Assembly (NCBI GenBank): GCA_016182965.1
Contig: JACPFM010000002.1
Location: 62,001 to 126,000, forward strand
Direction: 5' to 3'
DNA length: 64,000 nucleotides
Origin: Deltaproteobacteria bacterium
GTDB lineage: Bacteria; Myxococcota_A; Polyangia; Polyangiales; JADJMO01
How positions within the stretch are numbered: the stretch's first letter is position 1; every line of letters begins with the position of its first letter. The notes under the pieces are model-generated. The model had not been told where the DNA came from and searched no databases. It was given only the letters and a program-made list of their open reading frames with translations. Below are positions 35,495-45,241 of the stretch, in pieces. The position numbers and the translations under genes were made by a program.

Positions 35495-35622
35495 GGTCGA
35501 AGGTCGAATCGAGGCCCATTTCCCCGGGGTTCCAGGGGCTTGGCCCCTGGTTCGACCTTCGACTTCTCGACCTTCGACCAGCCTCGACGGAAGATCCGCC
35601 TTCCTGACGACTGACGACTCTA
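35495..35622. repeat. TCGAAGGT inverted repeat with TGACGAC heptads, copy 1
   Basis: Left arm GGTCGAAGGTCGAA, central GGGGTTCCAGGGGC / GCCCCTGG hairpin, right arms TTCGACCTTCGAC and CTCGACCTTCGACC, then two TGACGAC heptads. Truncates the methyltransferase on the left and reaches the stop codon of the FHA gene on the right. Core shared with 39410. Confidence 0.85.
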
Positions 35623-36969
35623 CGACGTCACTTCGACGCGCAGGATCTTCTTGCCGATGAAGATGTAGTCGCCGTGCGAGAGCTCGCGCTCGCCGCGCAG
35701 CCGGATGTACGTGCCGTTGCGCGAGTTGAGGTCGGTGAGCACGAACTTGGTGCCGCTCGGATCCGCGTCGACCTTGCAGTGGGTCGCGCTCATGTACACG
35801 TCGGTCGGGTAGTTCATCTCGCCGCCTTCGCGGCCGATGGTGATGCCCGTCTCGCGCGCGCAGACCACGTTGCCGACCGCGCCGCCCTGGAGGATCTGCA
35901 CCACGCGGAACGGGCTCGGGCGCTTGGGCGACGACCAGAAGTAGGTGCCGTCGGGATCGGGGTGGTCGGTGGCCTTCGGCGTCGCGTCGATGCGGAAGAC
36001 CTCTTCGCCGGCGAGGAACATGTCACCCGCCTGCGCCTCGACCGCGCCGCGGACGCGCACGTACACGCCGTTCAGCGAGCCTTCGTCGCGCACGACGAGC
36101 CGGCCCTCGCGGTAGAAGAGGTTCGCGTGCCGCGGCGACACGAAGCGGTCCTCGGGGAACGTGAGGTGACCCTGACGTCCGACCACGTGCTCCTGCGCGT
36201 TGAGCGCGAAAGACAGGCCCTCCATCGCCGCGTCGCCCTCGGCGCGGATGAGGATCAGCTTGGCGCGGCCGGGCACCTGCAGCGTGCCGTAGTACTCCTC
36301 GCGCAGCGTGAGGATGTCCGGCGGGACGGCGGCGCCGCAGCGGCCACAGAACTTGTGGCCGCTCGGGATCGGCGTTTGGCAGGAACGACAGATATAGTTT
36401 TTCGCTTGCTCCATCAGCTCCTCCTTCGTCCTTCCACGCGCCGCTCCGCCCACTGGCGGGCGAATCGGTATCTTCCCTGAGGTCTCGTGCCCCCATGACT
36501 CCGGGGAGCCGCGCACGACCTCCACCCTCGGTACAATCGATGGGCTCGGGCGCGAAGGCATAACGTCCGGCGCCTGCGGTCTGACGCGGCGCTCGGACAT
36601 CGGCGGCAGCTCCGCGGTGGACGGGCGGCGCACCGGCGGCAGCTCCGGCGGCACCTCCATCACCCGGGCGGCCGGCTTCTGGGTGGGCACCTTCGAGATC
36701 GGCGGCACCGACTCGACCTTCGGCCCGGGCTTGGGCACCTCGGGCCTGGTCGAGGGCGTCGACGCCTGGGCCGGCGGCGTGGCGTGCATCGGCGGCGGCG
36801 CGAGGCTCGCGACCTTCTCGCGGTAGAGCGTCAGATCGTGGCCGCACGTCGAGCAACGCGCGGTGCCCATCGGGCTGTACGCGTCACAACGGCCGCAGAC
36901 GACACCTAGCTCCAGGTTCACGTTCGACCCGAGAATCCGGGCGCGCGAGGCGCCCTCAGGGTGGATCAC
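35620..36969 (-). CDS. Double zinc-ribbon, double FHA-domain protein
   Basis: 449 aa, cytoplasmic. N-terminal C4 ribbon (VCGRCDAYSPMGTARCSTCG, about 24-43), a long Pro/Ser/Val linker, a second ribbon (YICRSCQ...FCGRCG, about 191-212), then FHA domains at about 250-335 (GRQGHLTFPED, SPRHANL, SLNGVYVR) and about 365-448 (IGREGGEMNYPTD, SATHCKV, NSRNGTYIR). FHA domains bind pThr, so this probably reads kinase output. The start is a GTG at 36969; an internal ATG is unlikely. It follows cysS by about 55 bp on the same strand and may share its transcript. Confidence 0.9.
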   Translation of the reverse strand: MIHPEGASRARILGSNVNLELGVVCGRCDAYSPMGTARCSTCGHDLTLYREKVASLAPPPMHATPPAQASTPSTRPEVPKPGPKVESVPPISKVPTQKPAARVMEVPPELPPVRRPSTAELPPMSERRVRPQAPDVMPSRPSPSIVPRVEVVRGSPESWGHETSGKIPIRPPVGGAARGRTKEELMEQAKNYICRSCQTPIPSGHKFCGRCGAAVPPDILTLREEYYGTLQVPGRAKLILIRAEGDAAMEGLSFALNAQEHVVGRQGHLTFPEDRFVSPRHANLFYREGRLVVRDEGSLNGVYVRVRGAVEAQAGDMFLAGEEVFRIDATPKATDHPDPDGTYFWSSPKRPSPFRVVQILQGGAVGNVVCARETGITIGREGGEMNYPTDVYMSATHCKVDADPSGTKFVLTDLNSRNGTYIRLRGERELSHGDYIFIGKKILRVEVTS

Positions 36970-37024
36970 CGTATCGGGACGCGACGAGGAGGGTCAAGGT
37001 CGGGGAGGAGCCGCTCGGGCGCCG

Positions 37025-38572
<1,548 letters not shown>

Positions 38573-38696
38573 GATGAAGACGAGCTCGTTTCGCCCCGCC
38601 GAACGCGGGGCGCAACAGCTCGGATGACGCTCGGCGTCAGCGGATTGTGCGGTCGCCGGCCGTCGGGCGCCAGGGGGCGATCGGGGTTTTCTCCGC

Positions 38697-38702
38697 TACG
38701 CT
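38697..38702 (+). promoter_or_regulatory. -10-like hexamer TACGCT
   Basis: 8 nt before the ATG at 38711; identical hexamer and near-identical spacing at 46895 and 51540. Confidence 0.6.
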
Positions 38703-38710
38703 TGGCCCCG

Positions 38711-39403
38711 ATGGCGAATTCGACGGTGCGCAGCGACGGCGCGAAGACCCCCGACACCACCGCCCTCGCTCGACCCGACTCGCGCGCGCTCGCGATGGAG
38801 GTGCTGCGGGCGAGCGGCATCGGCCTGCTCGCCGGTCGCGTGCTCATCCCGACCCCGCGTCTGGTCGCGATCGCGCGCGACGCGCTCGCCAAGGTCAAGG
38901 CGGTCGAGTCGATCGATCTCGTCCCCGGCGAGGGTGAGGTCCGCATCCACCTCGTGCTACAGATGGCCGGCAGCGCCACGCGCGTCGTGGTGCGCGTCGC
39001 GGTCGCTGCGTTCCACGTCAACGACAAGGGCGGCGCGTTGCTCCTGCGGCTCCTCGAGCCGCCGACCTTCTCGGGCAAGAACGGCGGCCGGAGCTCCGGC
39101 CTCCTCGGGATGATCGGCACCTTCGGCGAGGCGGCCCTGAGCTCGATGGGGCCCGAGCGCATCCTGCAGACGGTCGCCGAGTTCATCGGGCCGCCGGTGA
39201 AGGCGCGCCGCGATCTGCTGATCCTCGACCTCGGCTCGATCCCCCGGCTCAAGAAGGCGCTCGCGCGCGAGACGGTCGTCGGGCGCGTGGGGGAGATCGT
39301 CCACGTGAGCGGCGCGCGGTTCCGCCCCGGCGGGCTGGAGATCACGCTGCAGATCCAGCGCGCGCCGATCCTCGCGTCGCTGCGCCAGCGGCTGTTCGGC
39401 TGA
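38711..39403 (+). CDS. Hypothetical cytoplasmic protein
   Basis: 230 aa without signal or membrane segment. A helical N-terminal part with RPDSRALAMEVLRASGIGLLAGR is followed by two strand-rich parts: VESIDLVPGEGEVRIHLVLQM and VGEIVHVSGARFRPGGLEITLQI. It is not recognised. The frame upstream is open but unrelated, antisense to cysS. Leaderless start likely. Ends at the left edge of the repeat at 39410. Confidence 0.65.
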   Translation: MANSTVRSDGAKTPDTTALARPDSRALAMEVLRASGIGLLAGRVLIPTPRLVAIARDALAKVKAVESIDLVPGEGEVRIHLVLQMAGSATRVVVRVAVAAFHVNDKGGALLLRLLEPPTFSGKNGGRSSGLLGMIGTFGEAALSSMGPERILQTVAEFIGPPVKARRDLLILDLGSIPRLKKALARETVVGRVGEIVHVSGARFRPGGLEITLQIQRAPILASLRQRLFG

Positions 39404-39409
39404 TGGGGA

Positions 39410-39629
39410 GTCGTCAGTCGTCAGTCGTCAGTCGAGAATCGCCGCGGTATAGGCATCGCCGCCGCGTCCGCTGCGTCGACAAGGTCGAAGGTCGAAGGGA
39501 GAGGCCGCGCCTCCGGGGTTCCAGGGGGCCCGCCCCTGGTTCGACCTTCGACCCTTTCGACCTTCGACCCGGTCTCGACGAAAGCTCCCGACTGACGACT
39601 GACGACTGACGACTGACGACTGACGACTA
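39410..39629. repeat. TCGAAGGT inverted repeat with TGACGAC heptads, copy 2 (complete)
   Basis: Left: three TCGTCAG heptads (39410-39434). Core: AAGGTCGAAGGTCGAAGGG, GGGGTTCCAGGGGGC / GCCCCTGG, then TTCGACCTTCGACC twice (39482-39570). Right: five to six TGACGAC heptads (39589-39628). The whole unit is an inverted repeat of about 220 bp between convergent genes, touching both stop codons. Confidence 0.88.
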
Positions 39630-40310
39630 CAGATTGACCCACACTACGAGCAGCGCGGTGTGCATCAGGCGGCCGTCGCGGTTCGGGCGGTAGAACGCGT
39701 TGGCCACGTAGGTCGGCTCGAAGATCAGCTTCTTCGAGACCGCGTACTGGAAGCCGACGGCGAACCGGTTCTGATCGAGGCCCGGCTTGGGCCCGCGATC
39801 GGGCGACGCGAGGTGGAACATGATCTCGTCCCACACGACCACGCCGAACCCGTGCCACGCCTTCGGGCGATAGACGAAGCGCGGCATGAAGCGCACGCGC
39901 CAGGAGGGACCGTCGAGGGTCTCGATGAACCGCTGCTCCAGGCGCAGGCGATGGACGAGCGTCACCTCGCGCACGTCGGCCTGGTGCGTGAGCTGCTGCC
40001 ACGCCCGGTGCTCGTCCTTGAAGACCGGCGTCAGCTGCGGCGTCCAGGCGTAGCCGGCCCACGCGGTGAAGCCGCTCCCGAGGCCGTAGTTGAGCGCGGG
40101 GCGCAGCATCATGCGCGTGTCGTCGTGCGGGAGCCTTCGCCCCTGCGCCTCGGCGTAGAGGCGCAGCTTCCCGGCGACCGGGGCCTGGAGGACCACCGCG
40201 CCCCACAGCTGCTCGTCGACCTCGAACGCATGGGCGGCTCGGGGAGCGCTCAGCGACACGGCGGCAACGGCGGCAATGGCTGCGGCCCAGCAGGCGACCT
40301 TCGTCTTCAT
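39627..40310 (-). CDS. DUF2490 outer-membrane protein
   Basis: 227 aa. Signal peptide (MKTKVACWAAAIAAVAAVSLSA, cleaved near AHA), then DEQLWGAVVLQAPVAGKLRLYAEAQGR, the DUF2490 opening. Alternating strands continue (RLRLEQRFIE, VRFMPRFVYRP, NRFAVGFQYAVS) to a hydrophobic-aromatic C-terminus, so it is a small outer-membrane beta barrel of unknown function. The ATG at 40310 is preferred over the open upstream frame because of the signal peptide. TATACG sits 7 nt upstream. Its stop lies on the edge of the repeat at 39410. Confidence 0.85.
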   Translation of the reverse strand: MKTKVACWAAAIAAVAAVSLSAPRAAHAFEVDEQLWGAVVLQAPVAGKLRLYAEAQGRRLPHDDTRMMLRPALNYGLGSGFTAWAGYAWTPQLTPVFKDEHRAWQQLTHQADVREVTLVHRLRLEQRFIETLDGPSWRVRFMPRFVYRPKAWHGFGVVVWDEIMFHLASPDRGPKPGLDQNRFAVGFQYAVSKKLIFEPTYVANAFYRPNRDGRLMHTALLVVWVNL

Positions 40311-40317
40311 GTCGCGG

Positions 40318-40323
40318 CGTATA
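40318..40323 (-). promoter_or_regulatory. -10-like hexamer TATACG
   Basis: 7 nt before the ATG at 40310. Leaderless pattern. Confidence 0.45.
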
Positions 40324-40438
40324 GATCGAGATCGCGCTGCGCGACCATGGCCGGCGATGACGGTAAGCACGAAGTCGGCAGGGATGCCGAGCGATCCCTG
40401 AGTTGCGTCATGGCGCGCGCAGGACAACAGTGCCGCGC

Positions 40439-41608
40439 ATGGCTCACTTCCGCTGGATGACCGCGGGCGAGTCGCACGGCCCCGGGCTCGTCGCGCTCAT
40501 CGACGGCGTCCCGGCCGGCCTCGCGCTGGCCGCCGCCGACATCGACGAGGGCCTCGCGCGGAGGCAGCGCGGATACGGCCGCGGTGGTCGCATGAAGATC
40601 GAGACCGATCGCGTGACGCTGCAGACCGGCGTCCGCGGCGGCGAGACGCTCGGCGCGCCCATCGCCCTGCTCGTTCCCAACCGCGACTTCGAGAGCTGGA
40701 AGGGGCGCATGGGCCCCGAGCCCTTCGAAACGCCGCCCGAGCCGGTGGTGCGTCCGCGCCCCGGTCACGCCGATCTCGCCGGTGGCCTGAAGTACGACCG
40801 CCGCGATCTGCGCGACATCCTCGAGCGCGCGAGCGCGCGCGAGACGACCATGCGGGTCGCGGTCGGCGGCGTCGCGCGCGCGCTCTTGCGCGCCGTCGGC
40901 GTCGAGGTGTTCGCGCACGTGGTGTCGATCGGCGACGTCGAGGCGACCGCGCACCGCGGGCTCGACGTCGAGACCGTTCGTCTGCGCGCGCGCGGCAGCG
41001 ACTTGTCGTGCGCCGATCCCGACGCCGAGCAGCGCATGAAGGAGGCGATCCACGCCGCCTCGCACGCGGGCGACACGCTCGGCGGCGTGTTCGAGGTCGT
41101 CGCCACGGGCGTGCCCGTGGGCCTCGGCAGCCACGTGCAGTGGGATCGCAAGCTCGATGGGCGCATCGCGCAAGCCATGATGTGCATCCAGGCGATCAAG
41201 GGCGTCGAGATCGGCCTCGGCTTCCACGCCGCGCGCGTCCGCGGCAGCGAGGTGCACGACCCGATCGGCTGGGACGATCAGGCGGCGGCGTTCACCCGCG
41301 CGCGCAACGGAGCGGGCGGGCTCGAGGGTGGGATCACCAACGGCCAGCCGCTCGTCGTGCGCGCGGCGATGAAGCCGATCGCAACCTTGCGCAACCCGCT
41401 CCCCAGCGTCCACGTCGACACCAAGCAGGCCTCCGACGCCGCGTTCGAGCGGAGCGACATCTGCGCGGTGGCCGCCGCGAGCGTCGTCGGAGAGGCGATG
41501 CTCGCCATCGTCCTCGCTGACGCCCTGCTCGAGAAATTCGGCTCCGATTCGATGAGAGAGCTGAAGAGGAACCTCGACGGTTACCGCGCGCAGGTGCAGG
41601 CGTACTGA
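40439..41608 (+). CDS. aroC: Chorismate synthase
   Basis: 389 aa. Converts EPSP to chorismate with reduced FMN, the last step of the shikimate pathway. Signature motifs: GESHGPGLVALIDGVPAG at the N-terminus (His for catalysis), RRQRGYGRGGRMKIE, ERASARETTMRVAVG, GGLEGGITNGQP, and KPIATLRNPLPSV. Length and order are normal for the monofunctional bacterial type. The ATG at 40439 was chosen by the family start (MAHFRWMTAGESHG). It stands alone; AroKB is at 56117. Confidence 0.97.
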   Translation: MAHFRWMTAGESHGPGLVALIDGVPAGLALAAADIDEGLARRQRGYGRGGRMKIETDRVTLQTGVRGGETLGAPIALLVPNRDFESWKGRMGPEPFETPPEPVVRPRPGHADLAGGLKYDRRDLRDILERASARETTMRVAVGGVARALLRAVGVEVFAHVVSIGDVEATAHRGLDVETVRLRARGSDLSCADPDAEQRMKEAIHAASHAGDTLGGVFEVVATGVPVGLGSHVQWDRKLDGRIAQAMMCIQAIKGVEIGLGFHAARVRGSEVHDPIGWDDQAAAFTRARNGAGGLEGGITNGQPLVVRAAMKPIATLRNPLPSVHVDTKQASDAAFERSDICAVAAASVVGEAMLAIVLADALLEKFGSDSMRELKRNLDGYRAQVQAY

Positions 41609-41691
41609 CAGGTGCCGAACGCGCGCACACGCGCGCCGGCCCGAAATTCGTCGCCTTGCGCGACGGCGCCGCTCGGTCACCATCAAGGGAG

Positions 41692-41808
41692 ATGATGACC
41701 CACGCCGCGATCGTCGCTTTCGTCTGCCTCGCGATGTGCCTCGGCCTGCTGTTCGGCGTGCGCACGCCGGCGATGATGGTCGCGCGCGTGCGCCGCCGCC
41801 GCCGCTGA
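41692..41808 (+). CDS. Possible small membrane protein
   Basis: 38 aa. ATG ATG start directly after AAGGGAG, one hydrophobic helix (HAAIVAFVCLAMCLGLLFG) and a basic end VARVRRRRR before TGA. The layout is that of a one-pass membrane microprotein with a cytoplasmic Arg tail. Too short for homology by eye; may be chance. Confidence 0.4.
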   Translation: MMTHAAIVAFVCLAMCLGLLFGVRTPAMMVARVRRRRR

Positions 41809-41821
41809 TCGTCGCGCACGG

Positions 41822-42997
41822 CTACTTCGCGTATCGCGCGATCAACGGTCCGAACGCCGCGTCGACGGCCTTCGCGGCGCCTTCGCCGCCGAGGTTGGTC
41901 ACCGCGACGAAGGCGCGGTCCCTCTTCGGCGCGAGCCACGCGGTGGCGAAGAACATGGTGTTGGAGCCGCTGTGCGTGAGCACGGTGCCGCCGCCCCAGG
42001 CGCGATCGGCGACGATCCATCCAAGCGCGTAGTCGCCGCCCGCCGGCGGCGTGTGGAGCTTCTCGAAGGCCGCGGGCTGCAGCGCAGGCAGCGAGGTGGG
42101 CACGCCGCGCGCGCCGCGCAGGTGCACGGCGAGGAAGCGGCCCCAGTCGGCGAGGCTGCAGTGCACGGTGCCGGCGGGACCGAGCGCCGCCGGGTTGTCG
42201 GCGAGCCGCCCGGGCGCGATCGGCGCGGGCTTGCCGCTCTTGATCACGTGGCCCCACGGCTGATCGACGTTGCCCACCGTGGCCGGTGCGCCGAAGCCGC
42301 AGGTGGTCATCGCCAGCGGCGCGAACAGGCGGGTGCGCATGCGGCTCTCCCACGCGTCGGCGGTCGCGTCCTCGAGCGCGGCGCCGGCCGTCATGTAGCC
42401 CGCGTTCGAGTAGAGGAACGCGGTGCCCGGCGTCGTCTCGGGCGCGCGCTGCAGCATGCCGAGGACCGCGGCGCGTCGCAGCGCGCGCGGGTCGCCGGCT
42501 TTCCACATCTCGCTCCACAGATCGTCGGGCACGTTCGCGGGCGCGCCGCCGCGGTGCTGCAGGAGCTGCTCGATGGTGACGTCGCGGTACCCGGCGTCGA
42601 GAGTCTCGGGGAACGCCGCCGCGAGCGTCGTGCTCCACGCGATCTTCGCGTCGGCGACGTCGAGCGCGATCAGCGTGGCGGTCATCGCCTTGGTGTCGGA
42701 GCCGAGATGCCACTTGTCGTCGCGCGTGACGGGGGTCGGATCCCCCAGCTTGCGCGCGCCGACGGCGCCGATCGCGAGCAGTCCGTCGCTCGAGAACACC
42801 GCGGCCGCGAGCGCGGGCAGCGCGTTGGCCGCGCGGATCGGCTCGAGCAGTTCCTCGAGGGCGTCGACGGCGGGCGCGGCGTCGGGCGGCGTGGAGTCGG
42901 TCGGCCCCACGCCGGCGTCGACGGCCGGCGTGGTCGCGGGCGAAGCGTCGTCGCACGCGGCCAACGCGAGGGCGGCGAAGAGCAGCACGGAGCGCAT
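41822..42997 (-). CDS. Serine beta-lactamase-like lipoprotein (class C / esterase family)
   Basis: 391 aa. Lipobox LAAC15 after a short signal peptide, then an Asp/Pro/Ala linker. The penicillin-binding fold has S100-D-T-K103 (SxxK), Y196SN198 and H342SG344 in place of KTG. HSG is the usual form in class C-like esterases, carboxypeptidases and transpeptidase-like proteins of this family, so true beta-lactamase activity is unsure. It is outer- or inner-membrane anchored, facing outward. TACGAT lies 9 nt before the ATG. Confidence 0.87.
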   Translation of the reverse strand: MRSVLLFAALALAACDDASPATTPAVDAGVGPTDSTPPDAAPAVDALEELLEPIRAANALPALAAAVFSSDGLLAIGAVGARKLGDPTPVTRDDKWHLGSDTKAMTATLIALDVADAKIAWSTTLAAAFPETLDAGYRDVTIEQLLQHRGGAPANVPDDLWSEMWKAGDPRALRRAAVLGMLQRAPETTPGTAFLYSNAGYMTAGAALEDATADAWESRMRTRLFAPLAMTTCGFGAPATVGNVDQPWGHVIKSGKPAPIAPGRLADNPAALGPAGTVHCSLADWGRFLAVHLRGARGVPTSLPALQPAAFEKLHTPPAGGDYALGWIVADRAWGGGTVLTHSGSNTMFFATAWLAPKRDRAFVAVTNLGGEGAAKAVDAAFGPLIARYAK

Positions 42998-43006
42998 GAT
43001 CGCCGC

Positions 43007-43012
43007 ATCGTA
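43007..43012 (-). promoter_or_regulatory. -10-like hexamer TACGAT
   Basis: 9 nt before the ATG at 42997, good TAnnnT match. Confidence 0.5.
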
Positions 43013-43061
43013 CGGCACCGCGACGAAGGCGGTGAGGGACTCCGGTCGCTTGCTCCAGCGG

Positions 43062-43293
43062 CCCCCGGACTGAAGTCCGGGGCACCGACAGCCGGGCCAA
43101 GCCCTCCGGGCTGCGAGCCGCTCGTTCTCGAGGAAGTGCAGCGGTCGACCGGCCAGTGAAGTCGCCGGCACCCTGTTCTCATCCTGTTCGCCGCTGGATG
43201 TTCTTGCAGCGACAGCTCCGAGCCAGTCCGGCGAGTCGGTGAAGTCCGAAGGACTTGAGCTGCCGTCGGTGCCCCGGACTTCAGTCCGGGGGG
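43062..43293. repeat. MITE-like element with palindromic ends, copy 1
   Basis: About 232 bp, no ORF. Left end CCCCGGACTGAAGTCCGGGG, then GCACCGAC; right end GTCGGTGC then CCCCGGACTTCAGTCCGGGG. Internal GTGAAGTCCGAAGGACTTGA is a further inverted repeat. Inverted copy at 58263. Confidence 0.85.
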
Positions 43294-43310
43294 TATTTTC
43301 CGACAGACCT

Positions 43311-43535
43311 TCAGCGGGCGCGCCGGAGTCTCTTCGAGATCGCGCGCACTCCGTCTTCGAGTTTGGACAAGGCGCGGTGGCGCTCGGCGCCGAGGCGCTC
43401 TTCGACCGCGCCGAGGACGACCTCGGCGTTGCCTTGGACGCGCAGCTCCTCGTCGTGGGTGAGCCGGCCCCAGGCGGCCTTGATGCGACCGCGAATCTGC
43501 TTCCACCGACCCTGGTTCACGCTGGGCTTCGTCAT
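43311..43535 (-). CDS. CsbD family protein
   Basis: 74 aa. VNQGRWKQIRGRIKAAWGRLTHDEEL and RVQGNAEVVLGAVEERLG are the two CsbD motifs. The C-terminal third (LSKLEDGVRAISKRLRRAR) is basic. CsbD proteins are general-stress proteins of unknown biochemistry. Ends about 18 bp from the MITE-like repeat. Confidence 0.88.
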   Translation of the reverse strand: MTKPSVNQGRWKQIRGRIKAAWGRLTHDEELRVQGNAEVVLGAVEERLGAERHRALSKLEDGVRAISKRLRRAR

Positions 43536-43562
43536 GACGACCTCCTGGAGTGCACGTGGAAA

Positions 43563-45083
43563 TCAGCTCGCGCGGAGGCCGCGCGCGGCCATCACGTCTT
43601 CGGCGAGCGCGGTGACCACGCGCGGGTCGCGGAAGACGTTCAGCTCGGGCGCGAGCACCTTCGCGTACCGGTCGAAGTAGATCATCTGCTTGCTCACGAG
43701 GACCATCTCGCGCGGCAGCCGCAGGCCGTGGCGCACGCTGGTGCGCAGGATCGCCGGTAGCATGTCGGCGTACTTCGCCTGCGCACCGCCGAGCATCGGC
43801 TCGAACGACGCGCGCAGATCGAGGGCCAGCGCCGCGCGGTCGACCTTCGACGACGCCGAGCCCATCGCGATCATCACGTCGACCACGCGCTCGAAGTCGC
43901 CGAGCGCGAAGGCGAGGAGGTAGTCGGTGATCTGCGCGCGACGCTCGTCGGAGAAGCGCCCGACGATGCCGAAGTCGAGGAAGCCGATGCGGCCGTCGTC
44001 GAGCGCCATCAGGTTGCCGGCGTGCACGTCGCCGTGGAAGAACCCGTGGAAGACGAGGCAGCGGAACCACGCCCGCATGCCGGCGAGCAGCTTCCCCTCG
44101 CCGTCGACGTTACGCGCGCGGATGCGCTCGACGTCGTCGACGCGGTGGCCGTGGAAGCGCTCCATCACCAGCACGCGCGGTCGCACGAGCCCCTCGATCG
44201 GCCGCGGCGCGACCACGTCGTCGTGCCCGTGCTGCGCCATGATGCGGTTGAACGCGGTCATGTTCGCCGCCTCGAGGCCGAAATCGAGCTCGTCGGCGAG
44301 CGTCGCCGCGAAGTCCTCGACGATGCCGACCGGGTTGGCCATCTCGACCACGCGCTGCTTCTCGAGCCGGCCCGCCACGAAGCGGAGGATCGACAGATCG
44401 GCCGCGAGCACCGGCGGGAGGCCGGGGCGCTGCACCTTGATCACCACGTCCTCGCCGCTCTTGAGGCGCGCGGCGTGGACCTGCGCGATCGACGCCGAGG
44501 CGAGCGGCGTCGCGTCGATGTCCGCGAAGACCTCGTGCGCGGGTCGACCGAGCTCCGATTCGAGGGTGCGCGTCACCTCGTCGAACGCGAAGGGGGGCGC
44601 CGCATCGAGGCAGGCGCGCAGCTCCTGGCAGTACGGCTCGGGGAACAGCCCGTGGCTCGAGGCGACGAGCTGGCCGAGCTTCACGTACGTCGTTCCGAGC
44701 TCCTCGAACGCGTGGCGGACGGCCACCGGCCCGGCGTGGGCGTCGCCGCGCAGCTTCGCCCGCACCCAGCGGAACACGGTGCGCAGCGCGACGCGCGCCG
44801 TGACCAGCACGCGCCTCGTGTTGGTCGCGATCGCGGCGGCCGATCGGCGGAGCGCCGCCACCGCCTCGTCGATCGGCACCCCGATCGGCTCGGCGATCGC
44901 CAGCGAGCTCGGCCTTGCGCCGACCGCGGCGCACGCCGGGCAGACACAGCTCCAGCCCCCGCGCGTACGGCCGAGGTGGGCCGCGTCGCCGACGTCGAGC
45001 GAGGAGCCGCAGAAATCGCACGGCATCGCGCGGTTGAGGGTGATCCCGAGGAAGACCGTCGGGGCGAGGTGGCCGGCGCTCAT
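43563..45083 (-). CDS. ABC1/UbiB-type kinase with N-terminal zinc ribbon
   Basis: 506 aa. A C4 ribbon precedes the kinase-like domain: C22-x2-C25 (PCDFCGSS) and C48-x2-C51 (CVCPACA). The ABC1 core has TTYVKLGQLVASSHGLFP, the Ala-rich loop SASIAQVHAA, VVIKVQRPG, DVHAGN and LDFGI. UbiB/ADCK proteins support ubiquinone synthesis, but others have unknown targets, and a zinc ribbon at the N-terminus is not usual. No C-terminal membrane helices are seen. The ATG at 45083 is preferred to the GTG at 45092. The promoter is covered by three operator-like repeats. Confidence 0.9.
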   Translation of the reverse strand: MSAGHLAPTVFLGITLNRAMPCDFCGSSLDVGDAAHLGRTRGGWSCVCPACAAVGARPSSLAIAEPIGVPIDEAVAALRRSAAAIATNTRRVLVTARVALRTVFRWVRAKLRGDAHAGPVAVRHAFEELGTTYVKLGQLVASSHGLFPEPYCQELRACLDAAPPFAFDEVTRTLESELGRPAHEVFADIDATPLASASIAQVHAARLKSGEDVVIKVQRPGLPPVLAADLSILRFVAGRLEKQRVVEMANPVGIVEDFAATLADELDFGLEAANMTAFNRIMAQHGHDDVVAPRPIEGLVRPRVLVMERFHGHRVDDVERIRARNVDGEGKLLAGMRAWFRCLVFHGFFHGDVHAGNLMALDDGRIGFLDFGIVGRFSDERRAQITDYLLAFALGDFERVVDVMIAMGSASSKVDRAALALDLRASFEPMLGGAQAKYADMLPAILRTSVRHGLRLPREMVLVSKQMIYFDRYAKVLAPELNVFRDPRVVTALAEDVMAARGLRAS

Positions 45084-45119
45084 GCGTGACACAATGAATC
45101 ACGCTGTATCACGCGTCAA
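45084..45119 (-). promoter_or_regulatory. Promoter with three GCGTGAYNCA half-sites
   Basis: TTGACG (45114-45119), 17-nt spacer, CATTGT (45091-45096), then 7 nt to the ATG. Half-sites GCGTGATACA (45105-45114), GCGTGATTCA (45095-45104) in direct order, and the inverse TGTGTCACGC (45084-45093). Strong sign of repression. Confidence 0.7.
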
Positions 45120-45241
45120 CACAATTTCAGCGGTGACCGTTACAGTGACGTGTGTGTCTGTCCGGACGGTCGGCGACCGGGCGCGCGGGCTCGTCCTGCA
45201 TCGCCCTGGCTTCGCGACTTCGACGGCTTCTTCGCCGAGCG

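Noticed and set aside
39410-39629. TGACGAC heptads as a CRISPR array
   Set aside because: Units are only 7 bp, contiguous and without spacers; no cas genes.
41822-42997. Confident beta-lactamase resistance gene
   Set aside because: HSG replaces KTG; the family includes esterases and peptidases, so resistance cannot be claimed.
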